In this document: one piece after another, positions 26,101-39,000 of the stretch
How the letters are laid out: the number at the start of each line of letters is the position of its first letter
Numbering within the stretch: position 1 is the first letter of the stretch
Assembly (NCBI GenBank): GCA_025331565.1
Contig: JAFREQ010000030.1
Span: 496,001 to 560,000 of the forward strand
Length of the DNA stretch: 64,000 bases
DNA from: Holacanthus passer
Taxonomy: Eukaryota; Chordata; Actinopteri; Pomacanthidae
Reading direction: 5' to 3'
Position numbers and translations under genes: made by a program
The notes under the pieces: generated by a model
What the model saw: the letters and a program-made list of their open reading frames with translations, nothing else
Told to the model about the DNA's origin: nothing
The model's database searches: none

Positions 26101-27419
26101 CCACTGATGTTATAGCCTACTTTGGAAATATTAGTCAGGATAAGAGTGCAAGTGTACAGAGCGCAGCTTCCAGAGGGCCTGTCTTCAGAAATAATTCTGC
26201 AGGATTTATCAGAGGATGAAAATGCTTTTCGAAAGCAACAAACACGCACACAAAACAAAAATATTAGCTCAACAACACAATGTTATTTATTGCTCCAAAA
26301 AATCAGCACCAGTTTACATAAACCCCCTTAAAATCCATGGTTCATCTGCTCTTTCTGTAATGTTATTCACTTGTATTCACTTGCTAATTTACAAAAATTG
26401 GCACAAAAATAGCAAATCTCTAAGACACACAGTGACGTTTTCTTTGGTCTTAGACAGATTTGGATACAAGAGCAGCCAACTGGTGTTGGATTTGCTGCTG
26501 AGCACCAAGACAGTTTTGCTTTACGTATGTGGCACAGTGGCTTCTTGAGGACTTAATGTAATACTTCCATAGCACTCGCAGATGTGACAGGGGAATACAT
26601 TGATCCTGGATTAGAGACATGAGATTCACTGAGGTGACCAAAGCAGAGAGGAGTGAAGGATGGAGAGTAGGAGGAGGAGGAGGGGGCGACTGGTGTGATG
26701 CGCGAGAGAGAAATAGAGAGACGGAGGGTGAAAATCCAGAGAGACAGAGTTAGAGGAGAGAGTGAGAGAGAGAAATCTTAATCAAGAGGAAAGGAGGAGG
26801 ACAAGGAGAGACTGGTAAGACTGCATTGTGGCAGCCAGATGTCCTCTTCTGTTTTATTCTTGTGGAACAAGAATATAAAAGTGCTGACAGAAAGGATGGC
26901 AGCCTCTGTCTCTCCCCCTTGCCCCCAGAGTGTGCAGGAATAGATTCACACTAATAATGTCATGAACTGGTTGTGACTACTACACTACTGCAAATTAAAC
27001 CCTGAATTAATTGTCTTCCACTATACATGAACAATAAACTCCACTGAAGATCATTTGAGAATTACATTTAACGGTAATGCATATTGAACCAGGGGAAGTG
27101 ATACACCATCTGGACAACGCTTGTGCTTGTGTGACACTGGCACACCCAATTCATCTTCAGACTTCAAGCATAAATTTTGGGCATAACTCAAATAATCTTA
27201 GTTTATTATTTAAGATCTAGATCAGGTAGTAATTTTAATTATGTGATGACATGGAGGTGGGAAAAAAACGTGCTAAAACCAAAGACAGACAGACAGAACT
27301 GTTTTGTATATAGAATATCTTTGCACATTTTATTTTTATTTTATCATGTAAAACTATTTCATATGTTTGTATTGTTATATTTAAACCTGTATTAATTAAT
27401 TTGACCACTTGGGGGCAGC

Positions 27420-27960
27420 ACAATAAGTTGTAAACACAACGCTGATGTACAGTATTGCCACCTTATAAAGCTGATATGGCGAACTTATTAGCAAATCATT
27501 GTCCATCGACTCATCCAGCAGACATGGAGCAACATTTGAAGTCATGTCTCTGGAGACTTGGCAAATCTAAGTCTCTCTCTAGCTCTGTTTTTGGTCTCCT
27601 CCAACTCCAGAAGGAAATATCTGTCTCTTTATCTGCTAAATGCTCCACAGTGTTCGGATACTCACTAACTTTGTCTGTCTGCTGTTTGGTGCCGAGCAGG
27701 TAGTGCACAGTGGGTTTCTTAGAGGGTTTTTTTTGCTGAAACAAGCTTTGAAACAACACTACGAGACGAGTGGGAGTGAATCAAAAACAGTAAAATTGTG
27801 GGCTATAAAACCAAACCACAATGAGCTGAAAGATGCTAAAACGCTCTATAAAGCTGAGGGGAACGGCAGAGTGGACTCATTTTCTGTGAGTTCACCACTG
27901 TGAGCAGAACCTTTCACATACACATAGTCATTTGATCATTTGTGAATATAAAAATTTTGA
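27420..27960. repeat. Dispersed repeat family B, copy 1
   Basis: It shares blocks such as GTCTGCTGTTTGGTGC, ACCAAACCACAATGAGCTGA and AAAGATGCTAAAACGCTCT with a copy at about 32105-32610 and a fragment at about 30055-30160. It has no plausible coding frame of its own. Confidence 0.8.
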
Positions 27961-28901
27961 TCATATCAGCTTGTGACATATCTCGTGACATAGTGACATA
28001 GCCAGTAGCTGATTTGGAGACTTTATTTGAGTGTAATATCACATAGTGTCTCAATATGTACAAAAACCATCTAACCACACAGATCATTTGTAACAGCCAG
28101 TGTAAATGTATTACTTGGAAAGTAAATGTCCTGTTTTACAGTTGACCTGTTGTTTAAGGGCATATTAGGTCACATGCACCGTCTTCTGTGAAAAAAACAT
28201 TCCTCCGTCACACTGACCACGTTCAAAATTGTGCAATTGTGAATTTTGCGTATTTTCAAATGTGGCAGCTCAAACATCAGGTTGTCTTAGCTGTGCAGTT
28301 GAATAAAATGGGCCCTACTTTTTTTTTATCATAGACATAGGAATCATTTCACAGGCAGGTTTAAAAGACACCAGCCTCTTATAAATGCTGTCTCACGGCT
28401 TCAACGTGAGCGCAGGCAGCTCGTGTTTATTTTTGGCAGCCTGGGTAATGTGCGTCGATCTCTGGTGTGGGGTTTGCAGATGACATGAATGCCACAGATG
28501 CCAATGCCAGATTTACTATTTATATTCAAGACTTTTATGCATTATTTGAGCAGAAATACGAGCAGCAAGTAACTATGTGTCTGTGTGTGTGTGTGTGGGT
28601 GTGTTATGCTACAGGTCAAGAATAGTGGGAGTGTCTCGGTTTAGAAAGATTTGGCAGGACATACCAGACGGCCCTGGCTGCTTGGGTGAGGCTGGCTGTT
28701 CTCCCAAAATCTCTCAGTGAGCAGGAGGGGTGAGTTAAAGAGATGGGGTGTCACCTCAGCGGGGTGTGGCAGAAGGGTCGTAGTGGTGAAATTCCTTGTT
28801 TACATTCCACAGTGCTTTCACATTGAATTTGGGGGGTCTGGTCTGGACCACATGCAGCACGGGTGATGGCTTTGAATCTGTGACTTTCTCCCTCCCTATA
28901 T

Positions 28902-28907
28902 TTTATT
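28902..28907 (-). terminator. myadml2: Candidate myadml2 polyadenylation signal
   Basis: AATAAA on the minus strand, about 105 nt downstream of the myadml2 stop codon. Confidence 0.5.
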
Positions 28908-29010
28908 TGTCCTTAAATATAAAATAAATGCACAAACAAAAGTATAAGTGAAACAGATAGATAACTTAAACCTGTTAAGCCAGTGAGGTGAAATCTGCTT
29001 TCACGTGGTG

Positions 29011-30489
29011 CTACACTCGTGAGTTAGTGGGCATCTGTGAGGAGACAAATCGTATCCTCTGGGAGTAGATCAGGTCGGCCACATACAGTCCAAAGTTGAA
29101 GAAGGAGAACACCGCTACCACGACCTTGCTGTCCCATGGACAGTTCCCCTGAGGACAGGACGAGGGTCTCCATGGAGAGCCATATTTTGTGTCGAAGCAG
29201 AACACCGGCCACACCACGGACGCACTCAGGTAGAGCAGAACCTCCAGGAGGGTGCACACCACCACAAAACGATCAAAGGACATGCAGCGCACGGCCTTGG
29301 TCCGCCCACACACAGTCATCGCGACCACCAGTACAGTCAGAACGAAGCAGAAAGCGTAGACGACGACGCAGTAGATCGTGGCTATCTGACGGGAGTACTC
29401 GCTCCTGTTGGCCACAGCTCCGAAGATGATGCAGGCCACAAAGCCCTGAACGACTTTGAGGAGGCCAGAGACGGTGGCCATGTAGCCCACCACGGTCTGG
29501 CCCGGCCTGGCTCGGCACAAGGCCACTTCGGCACCATAGGCCAGAGTTCCCAGGATGCTGCAGGCGGTCACGGCAATGCGGAAATTTCGGACACCGCAGC
29601 CGGCATAGGGGCACTCAGAGCGGACAAAGAATATTGGGTAGACCACAGAGGCTGTGACATACCTGCAGGACAGACAGACAGACAAACACGAATGTAGATG
29701 TTAAACCAGGGAAAAAAGATGCTCTAGTGTGTCATGGTGGGGCGAATGCAGGTACTGACTGGAATACCTTTTGAAGTCCTGTGATAAAATAAAGGTCTGC
29801 TTACTGACTTTGTCAGAGCTTTCAACCTTTCAATCAGTGGATAACAGGCATATAGGTAGGAAGTCAAGTCTTAGTTCAAAGATGGTTCCTATGGCAACAT
29901 GTGATTGACGTTCCTCACTTAGACCCCGTGATGACACCAATCACCATAAAAAGTTAATACAGTGAACTTGTTTGCTTATTTACACTTCAAGCAGTTATGG
30001 ATCAACATTATAATTGATGTAAACTGTTTGTGTCTGCCTGATTTTGAATTTTTTCACTGAAAACAGCTGCCATGAGAGCAGTGAGAGAAAACAAAAACAG
30101 TAAAGTTGCGTTCCAGAAAACCAAAACAATGAGCTAAAGGATGCTAAAATGATATCAGCACCACTAACCCAACTGAGAATCAGACTTCCACCTGAACATG
30201 TGACTTACAGGAGCGTGGCGAAGGCAGCACATGTGACCGTGAGGTTGTCCCAGGATATGGGCAGGCAGCTGTGGAGACGAGTGGCGTCCAGGAAAAACAC
30301 CACAACCGTCATGGCGAAGCAGAAGCACCACGCCGCCATACAGAAGACCCCGTTTGAACCGCTGAAGCCGGCGCTGTGGGTCACCATGCCGATCACAGCA
30401 CAGCCCATGGTTAACTGGCAGAGGCGGGCGGCACCCAGGGGCGAGCAGAGGGCCCTCTTGTTGAGGTATGGACCACTGTGTGAATCCAT
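29011..30489 (-). CDS. myadml2: Myeloid-associated differentiation marker-like 2, two coding exons
   Basis: This is a multi-pass membrane protein with two MARVEL domains; its biochemical role is not established. Coding exons are 30209-30489 and 29011-29662, joined by a 546-bp GT-AG intron in the LL/YVTAS region. The product is 310 residues against 307 in human MYADML2. The start ATG at 30489 gives MDSHSGPYLNKR. Recognisable conserved stretches are GFSGSNGVFCMAAW in the first half, EVALCRARPGQ, YMATVSGLLKVVQ, the WPVFCFDTKYG loop and, near the C-terminus, DLIYSQRIRFV. Hydrophobic segments are consistent with eight transmembrane helices. Position beside pycr1 on the same strand matches human 17q25.3 and supports orthology. 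Confidence 0.95.
30055..30160. repeat. Dispersed repeat family B, fragment in myadml2 intron
   Basis: It shares GAGAGCAGTGAGAGAA, ACAGTAAAGTTG and AATGAGCTAAAGGATGCTAA with the two longer copies. It lies inside the single myadml2 intron. Confidence 0.7.
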
Positions 30490-30935
30490 CACTGGCTGAG
30501 TGTGGGAGAAGTCGACAAATAAATGTTCTACAGTGAGATCTTCAGGGCCTCAGAGATTCTGGTCCACTGGTTCAAAGTTGTAAGTTTCAGCTCAAATCCA
30601 AGACAGTCCCAACAAAAACAAGAACTCAGGAGCGTCCTGGTGCAAATGATGTGATCAAGTCCAGCCAGAAGTTTTTCTCATTCCAGCGTCCTGAAGACGT
30701 CCTGAAGAAAAACAAAACAGTTTAAAGCAGTTTCATAGATTTCAAGAAACAATACAGCTTAAATTATATCTTCAGCTGAAGTCACAACACTGTTATGTTG
30801 CTGGAAAGCACCGCTGCCTCCAAAGTCAATCCCTCTGATTTTCTGCTCACACAATGTTGAAACTTGCAGCTTCCTTGATGAACATGGGTCAGTGTATCCG
30901 GATGCTCAGATATTTTAAGGTGCTATTGTTTCGCT

Positions 30936-31667
30936 GTGTGGGGTGGGTCGGCTCTGGGTTTTGGGTGCATTATTTTGTCGCTGCCCCTGCAGGGTCACAC
31001 TCCCCTCTTTCTTAAGCGTCTGAAACTCTATTTCTGTGTCAATGAATCAGAGCATTTCACAGACATAACGTATGACAAATACAGGGGAGATGTCTATTTG
31101 ATTTCTTCTAGAAGAGTTCGAGCTGGCCAGGCTGGCACACACACACTCACCTTACTGCTGAGAGATCACACTGACTCATCAGTCACAAATATCCAGCATA
31201 ACAGGAAAGATGCGTTGAAAGTGCCGCCCGACTGTAGTTATGTTTTGATAGAGTTATTCTCTATTACAAGATCCTATAGATCCTGTAAGCCCAGGATGTT
31301 TATCCAACAGTTGTCGGTCGAGACAAGCCTTCTGAGAAATAGTTGCTACAAAGTCGCAGCACGACCTGGTCAAGTCAACAGAAATGGTCCGGTCCAGACT
31401 GAGAAACTCCTGGTGAATCTTCTTGGATCATTTATCCAGATATGTTTGGGTTTTGGTTTGTTATCTGTCGCTGTACACACTCATAGTTTGAATCCATGTG
31501 GCCACATGAGTCAAAGACACCATCAGCTCTCCTCAAATGTCAACTCTCATCTTCTTATGTTCTCTCTGTCACACACTCTCCCACACTTTCTCCTTCCTCA
31601 CTGTCCCTCGCTGTGCTGTGAGGAGGGGCGGCTGCCGGTCACTTGGACCAGAATGGAAGTTATTTAG
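30936..31667 (+). other. Unassigned 243-codon open frame
   Basis: This is the longest open frame in the window that is not explained by a known gene or simple repeat. It runs divergently from myadml2, about 450 bp from its start codon. I recognise no domain, signal peptide or conserved motif. The encoded composition is mixed, with several Cys and His residues. No polyadenylation signal or splice structure supports it. It may be chance or an unannotated transcript. Confidence 0.2.
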
Positions 31668-32104
31668 GGCTGGGCCATCACCGCATGAGTGTCGGAGGGA
31701 TGTGTGCATGTGCTTGGGTGTGGAGTCGGGGCATGCAGACACATTGCAGACCCTGTGGAATGAGGTGAAATAACTGACCTCAGGATGTTGACATGTGCAC
31801 AGATCAGGACTAATACACGATCATCTGGTGACATTCATAAAGCTGTGTAGTTGGAGTGCAGTTTGTAGGTCTGTAAATCACACTGTTCTCTCACCACACT
31901 CATTCCTCTTTTCATCACCACTTTGTCAACCGTTTTAGGATTTTGTGTTTCTGGAGGAATCAACTCAAGATCCAATAATTCAGCACAGGTAGGCCTCTCA
32001 TGTATGGAGCTCCAAAACATTAAATATTATATGAATACATAGTTTATACATTATGACATAAATATGAACCAATACATTGTCAAATAAAATTTGAATGCAT
32101 TTGA

Positions 32105-32610
32105 TTCACTCTCCCATAGCTCCATTTTGGTCTCCACCAACTCCGGAGACACAATCAGCTGCTCAATGCTCCACTATGTTCACCAGCTAGTTGCTGACTG
32201 TGTGTGTCTGCTGTTTGGTGCTGAGCAGGTGTACAGTGATCTTATAAGAGCTTTATCAGCTGCTAAAATGTGGCTATGAGAGCAGTGAGAGAAGTAAAAC
32301 CGTAAAGTTGAGGGCCATAAAACCAAACCACAATGAGCTGAAAGATGCTAAAACGCTCTGTAAAGCTGCAGAGTCTCTGAGCTCTTTCACTGAAAACAGC
32401 TGCCTGCTGCAACTGAAGACGAGCCTGAAGAAAGTGGAGCCAATCTAATGATCTAATATCGACTAAAAGGCTCTGCAGAGCTGAGGAGAACGGCAAAGCT
32501 GGGTGATAATTTTCTGTCAGTTTGTCACTACAAGCAACACCTTTCACATTACACATAGTCAGTGGATCCATTGTTGATATAAAAGATAATGATTGGTGCA
32601 GCTTTAAAGG
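32105..32610. repeat. Dispersed repeat family B, copy 2
   Basis: It shares long near-identical blocks with copy 1 at 27420-27960, including GTCTGCTGTTTGGTGC, CATAAAACCAAACCACAATG and CACATAGTCA. It has an extra internal block, CTGAAAACAGCTGCC, also found in the fragment at 30055. The minus-strand 187-codon frame over this repeat is not a gene. Confidence 0.8.
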
Positions 32611-35157
32611 TCCATCTACAGCTGAACAGTGGCTGTAAGTGTGATTAATCCAAAAATATGAAACAAACAAATGACAAAGCAGAGAGGACCATAGTGTCCT
32701 GAGACAGTGAACACACATACTAACAATAATAACCCTATATTGGTGAAGGCTCGATGTTGAAAGGATCACATTGCACATCTTAGCCAATATGATGAATAAC
32801 ATATACTTTAAATTCAAATGACCCATTTTCCAGACTTACGGTTATGTTTTGCATCGCTGAATATATTTTCCCTCCTTCCAGTTAACCGCTGTTTTTAGTC
32901 AAATCTGAAGTGTGCTTAAAATCCATCACACTGAACATCATGTCTGCTTTTATTGTCGCCAAAGTGTTGTCACATGGTAATGAATTTGTAGATACAGACA
33001 GATTTGAAAAGTCTGCACTGTGACATTAACATATAGTTGTTCACTGTGTTAATATCCTTTAAAAATAATTAATTCATGAAAACCAAAGGCTGTTTGAAAG
33101 GTTGGACACGATGGAGAACTTTGATACGACAGCAAAACATTATGTATATGATGTGTAGAAGAATGGAAAAAAAACATGTATTTTCATTTAATTCATCTAA
33201 TTTACATGGCAGAAGAAATGTAACTTTGACTGCAACTGTATTTTTTCTAATCCATTACAGAAATGTGTTTTGTACCTACTGACCCTGTAAACACTCACAT
33301 AGCCTAAATCACAAACTCCTAGTAATAACTCCTTCACTTCATGTATGTGTAGTGTTACAGCAGCAAGATTACAACAGTTTGTTCTCGGTTCTGAGTCCAT
33401 GTATTTAACTATGCTCCTGTCTCAGGATCATCAGCAGCCTCAGTCAGCGCCAGGCTGCACTCCTCAGGTCTCTGTCTCCACCTGCAGGCGTCTGACAGTC
33501 TGTGTCTCAGTCTGTGTGTCTCTTGTCACTTTACACTCATTCATCTAAAAAATGTACACAACTGCATTTATAAATTTCATCATTTGGACATATACATATA
33601 TATAGAAATAATGTACAAATAAATTAGGAAATGACAGTAATAAATATATCAAGAAATCAATAAAGAAAGAAAAATATAATCTTTATAAATGCAGTACTTT
33701 TTAATGTCCTTATTTATTATTTTGGGAAAGTATGAATTATTTTTCACCCATTGATCACCCATTTATGCATGTATTTATTTATTTCCTGTATCAGTTTTGG
33801 GCCTCAATAGCTTAGCTTTGTCACTCAAATATAACGATAATACAGTCCATGAGAGTAGTAGTACATAGTAAAGCATGAACATAAAGTATGAGTGTGTATA
33901 GACGAAGCTCCACTTATAACAAAGTGTGTCAATGGGATTTAATTAATTTAAGTATTATTTATCAGCTGCAAGGGATCATAAATCGAGGCTCTGTGACTTT
34001 GTTTCTCTGAAATATCCCAAGCAACATAATGCATTTTCTACCCAAAGCCATCAGTCTGCACATCTATCAGCTGTCCCACACTGAAACTCTAAACACACAT
34101 CAAACTGATCATTGATAACAGAGCATTATAAACTGTTAAACTCATCATTAAACAACCATGAAGCATGAAGAAGAGAGGCCCAAAGCAGACATAAACCACT
34201 TACACCTGTAAGTCCTCAAATTGTTAGTAACAATATTAGTGTGAAAGTTTAACATGACAGCAAGTAAATACATTAACATAAAAACTAGAGTCTTTATATC
34301 ATCCCTGGCTGAACTAATGGGTCACAAAATACATTAATAATGAATCAAATACACAAGACTGCAGCTCCATGAACACAACATAAGAGCTCAAGGAAAAAAA
34401 TAAAACCAATAATTCCAATAATATGTGACCTCAATGGTCAAAGATCTTGTATTATAAACCTCAGTAATAAATTACTATTTCTGTTCAAATCATGAATTCC
34501 TTTTTAAACCTTCTTAACAATCTCTGGAAGAGAACTACATTTACACATATACAACATTAGATCATCATAACTCACATGTTGAGATGACAGTACATCTGTA
34601 TTGGCTCCAGTGTTTTCTGCAGGTTTTTATTGCCGTTATTTTCTGTAACAGAACATTTATTTTAAAGGAGGAACCACTTGTCGTTGCTACAGCTGCCACC
34701 AGGGACCGCTGTTGTAGCAAGTAAAAATGACTGAGGTCCCATGTGCTGACACCACAGACATGCATATTAAAACACAGAGTTTCTTTGAATGTCCAACTTT
34801 GTCTGTATAACAAGCAAATGAGCAACTATGAGCAAATGACTTTTGAAAAGTTAATACTTCCAATAAAATGAAATGAAAAAAAAAAAACAGTTTTGAGAAT
34901 AACACGAATTTCTTATTGTTTCTATGTGTGACAGTAAACTTGAATGAGGCAGAATTTGAGAATAAAGATTCAGCTGTAAGTTAAACCATCCTCACTGACA
35001 CAAACACAAACTCCATAAACAGCCTCAGCCTCTTTACTGTAAGTGCCCGTCGCTTTATTTGGCATCAAAGACTCCAGGGGCAGTTGGAAGTAATTAATTT
35101 GCAAGAGGGAGACAGTGTGTGTATGTGTGTGTGTGTGACAAGAGGATGGAATGCACT

Positions 35158-35159
<2 letters not shown>

Positions 35160-35190
<31 letters not shown>
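35160..35190. repeat. (CA)n microsatellite
   Basis: An uninterrupted CA run in the aspscr1-myadml2 intergenic region. Confidence 0.93.
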
Positions 35191-35192
<2 letters not shown>

Positions 35193-35752
35193 TCCTGCTC
35201 CCCTCTGTGTTCAGCCTCTGTTTGAAGTTCCTAAAGAGTGAACGAGGAGGCAGCAGGACAGACGGCTGAGGAACGTGCTGAAAGTGTGTGTGAGACGATG
35301 TGAAAATATGGCCGCACGCTGCTTACTACTAACTGTGGATGGTCAGAGAATCAGAGGCTGCATGAATTTGTGTTATCATCAGGTCTGTTCTCTTACATCA
35401 AAGCTGCTGAACTGCTCTTTGACACCATGATCCACTTACACACACATGTACAGGACTTCTGATCTGGAACGCACAGGTTTCACCTGTCATGCTGTGGCTG
35501 ATCGGTGTATATTACAGTTAGTGATGTAAACTCCATTCAAGTCCCCAAAGAAAGCATGATGTGCCAGAGAAAACCCCTGTGAACCCATGGATCCATCAAA
35601 GGCCAAGACAGATACAGTAGATACTATAATAAACTACGGAAACAAAACTGATCTCAGAGTTCTTTCTGGGTGAGAATGTGGAATTCAAGGAAGACTGGGT
35701 AAACTACGCCTCAACACAAGACAACATGAGACACATTTTTAGTAAAACAATC

Positions 35753-35758
35753 TTTATT
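35753..35758 (-). terminator. aspscr1: Candidate aspscr1 polyadenylation signal
   Basis: AATAAA on the minus strand, about 300 nt downstream of the proposed stop codon at 36060-36062. It fits a short 3' UTR. Another AATAAA at 39053-39058 would serve a transcript that does not splice after 39242. Confidence 0.45.
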
Positions 35759-36059
35759 CATTTTGCACTACATTTCCACCCTCTCAACAAAAACAGCCTC
35801 TTCACCACTCACTCCTCCTACCGGAATGAAACACATCTTCTTGGCAATGAATTATTCACTATTTACTCAGTCATTTATTTCATATTTTGACCGTTTTAAA
35901 ACATAGTCAAGTGCAGGCTTCTTCCACGATGGACTAAGTCTGCTGCGGTCAAGTTTATCAAAGCGCAGCAAAGGTTTAAGTGCTCCACTCAGTCTACAAG
36001 CAGCTCGTCAGACGTCTGTCGTGGTGAGTCTTCCCATCAACACATACGTAGTAGCAGTC

Positions 36060-36070
36060 TTATTTCTTAC
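36060..36070 (-). CDS. aspscr1: aspscr1 terminal coding exon, 11 nt
   Basis: The acceptor CTGTTTCCCACACAG precedes GTAAGAAATAA on the minus strand. Joined to the last G of the exon ending at 39242, it encodes Gly-Lys-Lys-stop. The human protein ends with a similarly short basic tail after the same KWLKLP motif. The exon starts with GTAAG, itself donor-like, so splicing needs transcript support. The alternative is read-through past 39242 to a stop at 39144, adding about 30 unconserved residues. Confidence 0.6.
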
Positions 36071-39000
36071 CTGTGTGGGAAACAGGAGACAGCAATTAAC
36101 AGCTCTGCCAATCAAAAAACTTATTAACAGTACAACATTTTTTTAGCACTCAAAATTTAAAGGAATAGGTCAACATTTTGGGAAATATTTAAAGGTATAA
36201 TTCATAACATTTGAGCATTAAAATGTCTTAAAACAACTAGACTTCTGTTCTATATTTTGTTGAGCTGTGTACTAACATTATCCCAAATGTTTCCAACAAC
36301 ATTCAAACCCAGAGAAATTTTATTCAAGGTAACGGTGCGTTTTATTTGGTCACCTTTCATATCCCCTTTACCCCTTCTAGTTTCCATAACTTCCAGAAAA
36401 ACACAGGAAACACCAGATGATACTTCAGAGGGTGAGAAAGGAAGTCAGTGAACATGTTGAAACCTGAATACCTGAACCTGAATACCTGAATAAAACTTTA
36501 ACACATTACATCATCCGTGAACATTTCTGTCTGAGTCACGTCAGATAGATTTTCATTGGCAATGGTGGTTGTTTAATAATGAAGACAACAACTCCCATGA
36601 TCCCATGCTACTCTATGACATTATCAGACTATGCCTATTATTTTTTTTGTTGTTGTTGTTTTGATATTTGTGGCAGAAATTATATGCTGTGCAATTGAAG
36701 CATATTTGGGGAGAAGATCAATATCACTCTTTAGTCTGTCCATTAAATATGTCGTCATTGTGCACGGCCAAAAATTATCCTGCATATAATTGATCAAAAA
36801 AATCAAAAAAACGTATCATTTTTAAACTTTGGTTTTTGTATGGAAACAAGATAAAACAAGATATAGCATGTTAATTAGTGAGCTTTAGAAGTGTCTGTGC
36901 CAGTTGTTTTTTTTTACCTTTGGACTTTGGTCACTGGACTAAGCTAAGTGTCTAATGTCTGTAACCTTATATTTAGCAAAAATACATAAGTGTGCTATCC
37001 ATCCTCTCATATTACTCTCAGCAAGAAAGTGAATCTGCAAATGTCAATCTATTCCTTAAACAGCTCTCATTTAACAAGGTTCAAAGAAATATATAACATA
37101 TAATATCATATATGACCATAGCTGAATTTGAAACACTGACACTGGATATGGATTGTAAATCAGTTAAAAACAAGCACTATATATGAAGCAGAGATAGTTT
37201 TTGCTGTTTTTTTAAAACAACATGTGATGTGCAATACCTCCTAACACCCTAACACACAGAGATCAGCCAAAAATAAAACGCTCACAAAAACACAAACAAG
37301 ACAGAAAGAGAGAGAAAAGAGAGCATTATTCTAAACAAAAACATCAATACAGTGACCACCAGAAACACCACAATAGAACAACAGAGACAGACCACAGGGG
37401 CTCGTGCTGTGTGATGTGGCCCCACAGCAGGCTCTTTGCCTGGGCCCCGAGTGTCTGTAGTGGTCTCCTGGGCCAGAGGGGGTGACCATCCTCAACTAAT
37501 TGGTTCATCCTAACATGCATCCTTACCTTCTGAGTCATGAGGAATTCTGCTTTCAAAGAGGCCATTTCCTATTGACTGTGGTTTTGGGGTTTGTGTGCGT
37601 GTGTGTGTGTGTGTGTGGGGGGGGGGTTCTCTTATGTCCAAATTGGGGATATACACTAGACTCCAGACCAGTTGATTCAGGACAGCGGTGCAATTGGGGA
37701 CAAAAAGTGGTCCTCAATTTGGAAAACTGTGATTTTTAGGTCAACAGGTAAGGTTAGGGTTAGGTTAAGGTTATTGTTAGGTTAAGGTTAGGGTTAGGTT
37801 AAGGTCAGGTATTCCTTCAGGTTAGTCTCCAGGAAATGAATGTAAGTCTATGTAAATTCCCCAAAAGTGACATAAGTAAAGACTGCATGTGCATGTGCAT
37901 GTGTTTACCAAGACTGTTTTTTCTGTACAGAAAAAAAGGAAGTCATACTTGAGGAGGATGGCTGGTGGAGTGAAATACTTATTTCTGTGTTGGTTGTGTA
38001 AGGATGCTTTCACATCGAACCTGTTTGCTGTGGTTCACATGAACTCTGGTGTGTTTGAAAGCTGTCGACAGACCTCCGGTGCAGACCAAACAACCAGAGT
38101 GACACCACCAATTGGTGTGAAAGCACAGCAGACTAACCACGAGATGTTGTGACAGCAGACGTGTTTCAATGGCCTATTAAAGCAATCTGCTGATTGTAAA
38201 CTGTTAAGGAAGTGATCTTTATAAGCTGTTGTGCTGACCTGAATATGAGACAATATTTTGTTTTCCCTCAAAATTACGTTTGAAAAACTGGCGGTCATAT
38301 TTGAAGACTAAACAATTACGTATCACAACAGATCTGCAGAGAGTTCTGGCTCCTACGAGAGTGTTGCATTGTGCATTTGTAGCCTGAAGTGCTGCTAGGC
38401 TGGCAATTTTCTTCAAGTTTCTTTTTAGTGTATCTGTTACAGTTAATCAACCCTGTAAGTATTTATGAAGCCCAGTTGGACTGTGAGGAGTTTCTGATGG
38501 CTTGTGTAACATTGTTGTGCTGCAATGGAGGAAATAAATTCCTGACAATCCAAAACATCTCCTGCCTGGAAATGGACCACAGACCGCATCATCTGCCAAA
38601 CAGCCAAGTGTGACCAGTGTCACAGAATGTCATAATGGGGAGCTCAAAAAGACAGTCAGAGAAAATCATTCAGTCCCTCCCAAAATCCTGACAGGAGACT
38701 AAGTGACTGACAGACAAGCTACGCAAAAGTTTTAATGGATGTATTTCAAGTTTCACTTTTACCAAAAATAGCGGTCAGAAAAAGGGAGGCGGGAGGAATG
38801 AGGGTCATCTTGTAATGAGGGTTATATTCAGGCCTGTACAGTAGTCCTGTAATTCAAGATCGTTTCGTAAGCATGCTAACATGGAGGCACATGTGGACAG
38901 GATCCAGCCTCCAACCCTGTGATTAGTGGACGACCCACAGCTGCCTCATCATTTATGGTATCAACCAATATTCTCATAATCACTTAGGTCTCTGTGAGCT

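Larger units (their letters stand above)
20700..29000. other. Intergenic region between myadml2 and pycr1
   Basis: No recognisable coding exon on either strand; open frames are short and composition-driven. The region contains a GATTAATC-rich repeat (21668-22012), a palindrome-bearing repeat near 23068, an ATAATA run near 25238, and a dispersed repeat copy at about 27420-27960. Minus-strand AATAAA at 28902-28907 is a plausible myadml2 polyadenylation signal. Confidence 0.6.
30500..35734. other. Intergenic region between aspscr1 and myadml2
   Basis: This contains the presumed myadml2 promoter just right of 30489, an unassigned 243-codon plus-strand open frame (30936-31667), a full repeat family B copy (32105-32610), and very A/T-rich sequence from 33000 to 35000. 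A CA run sits at 35160-35190. No recognised gene. Confidence 0.6.

Noticed and set aside
32263..32826. 187-codon minus-strand frame
   Set aside because: Most of it is antisense over a dispersed repeat also found at 27420-27960; no conserved protein.
37748..37806. Chromosome-fusion telomere scar
   Set aside because: The array is short, degenerate and embedded in a dispersed repeat with two other copies in the window.
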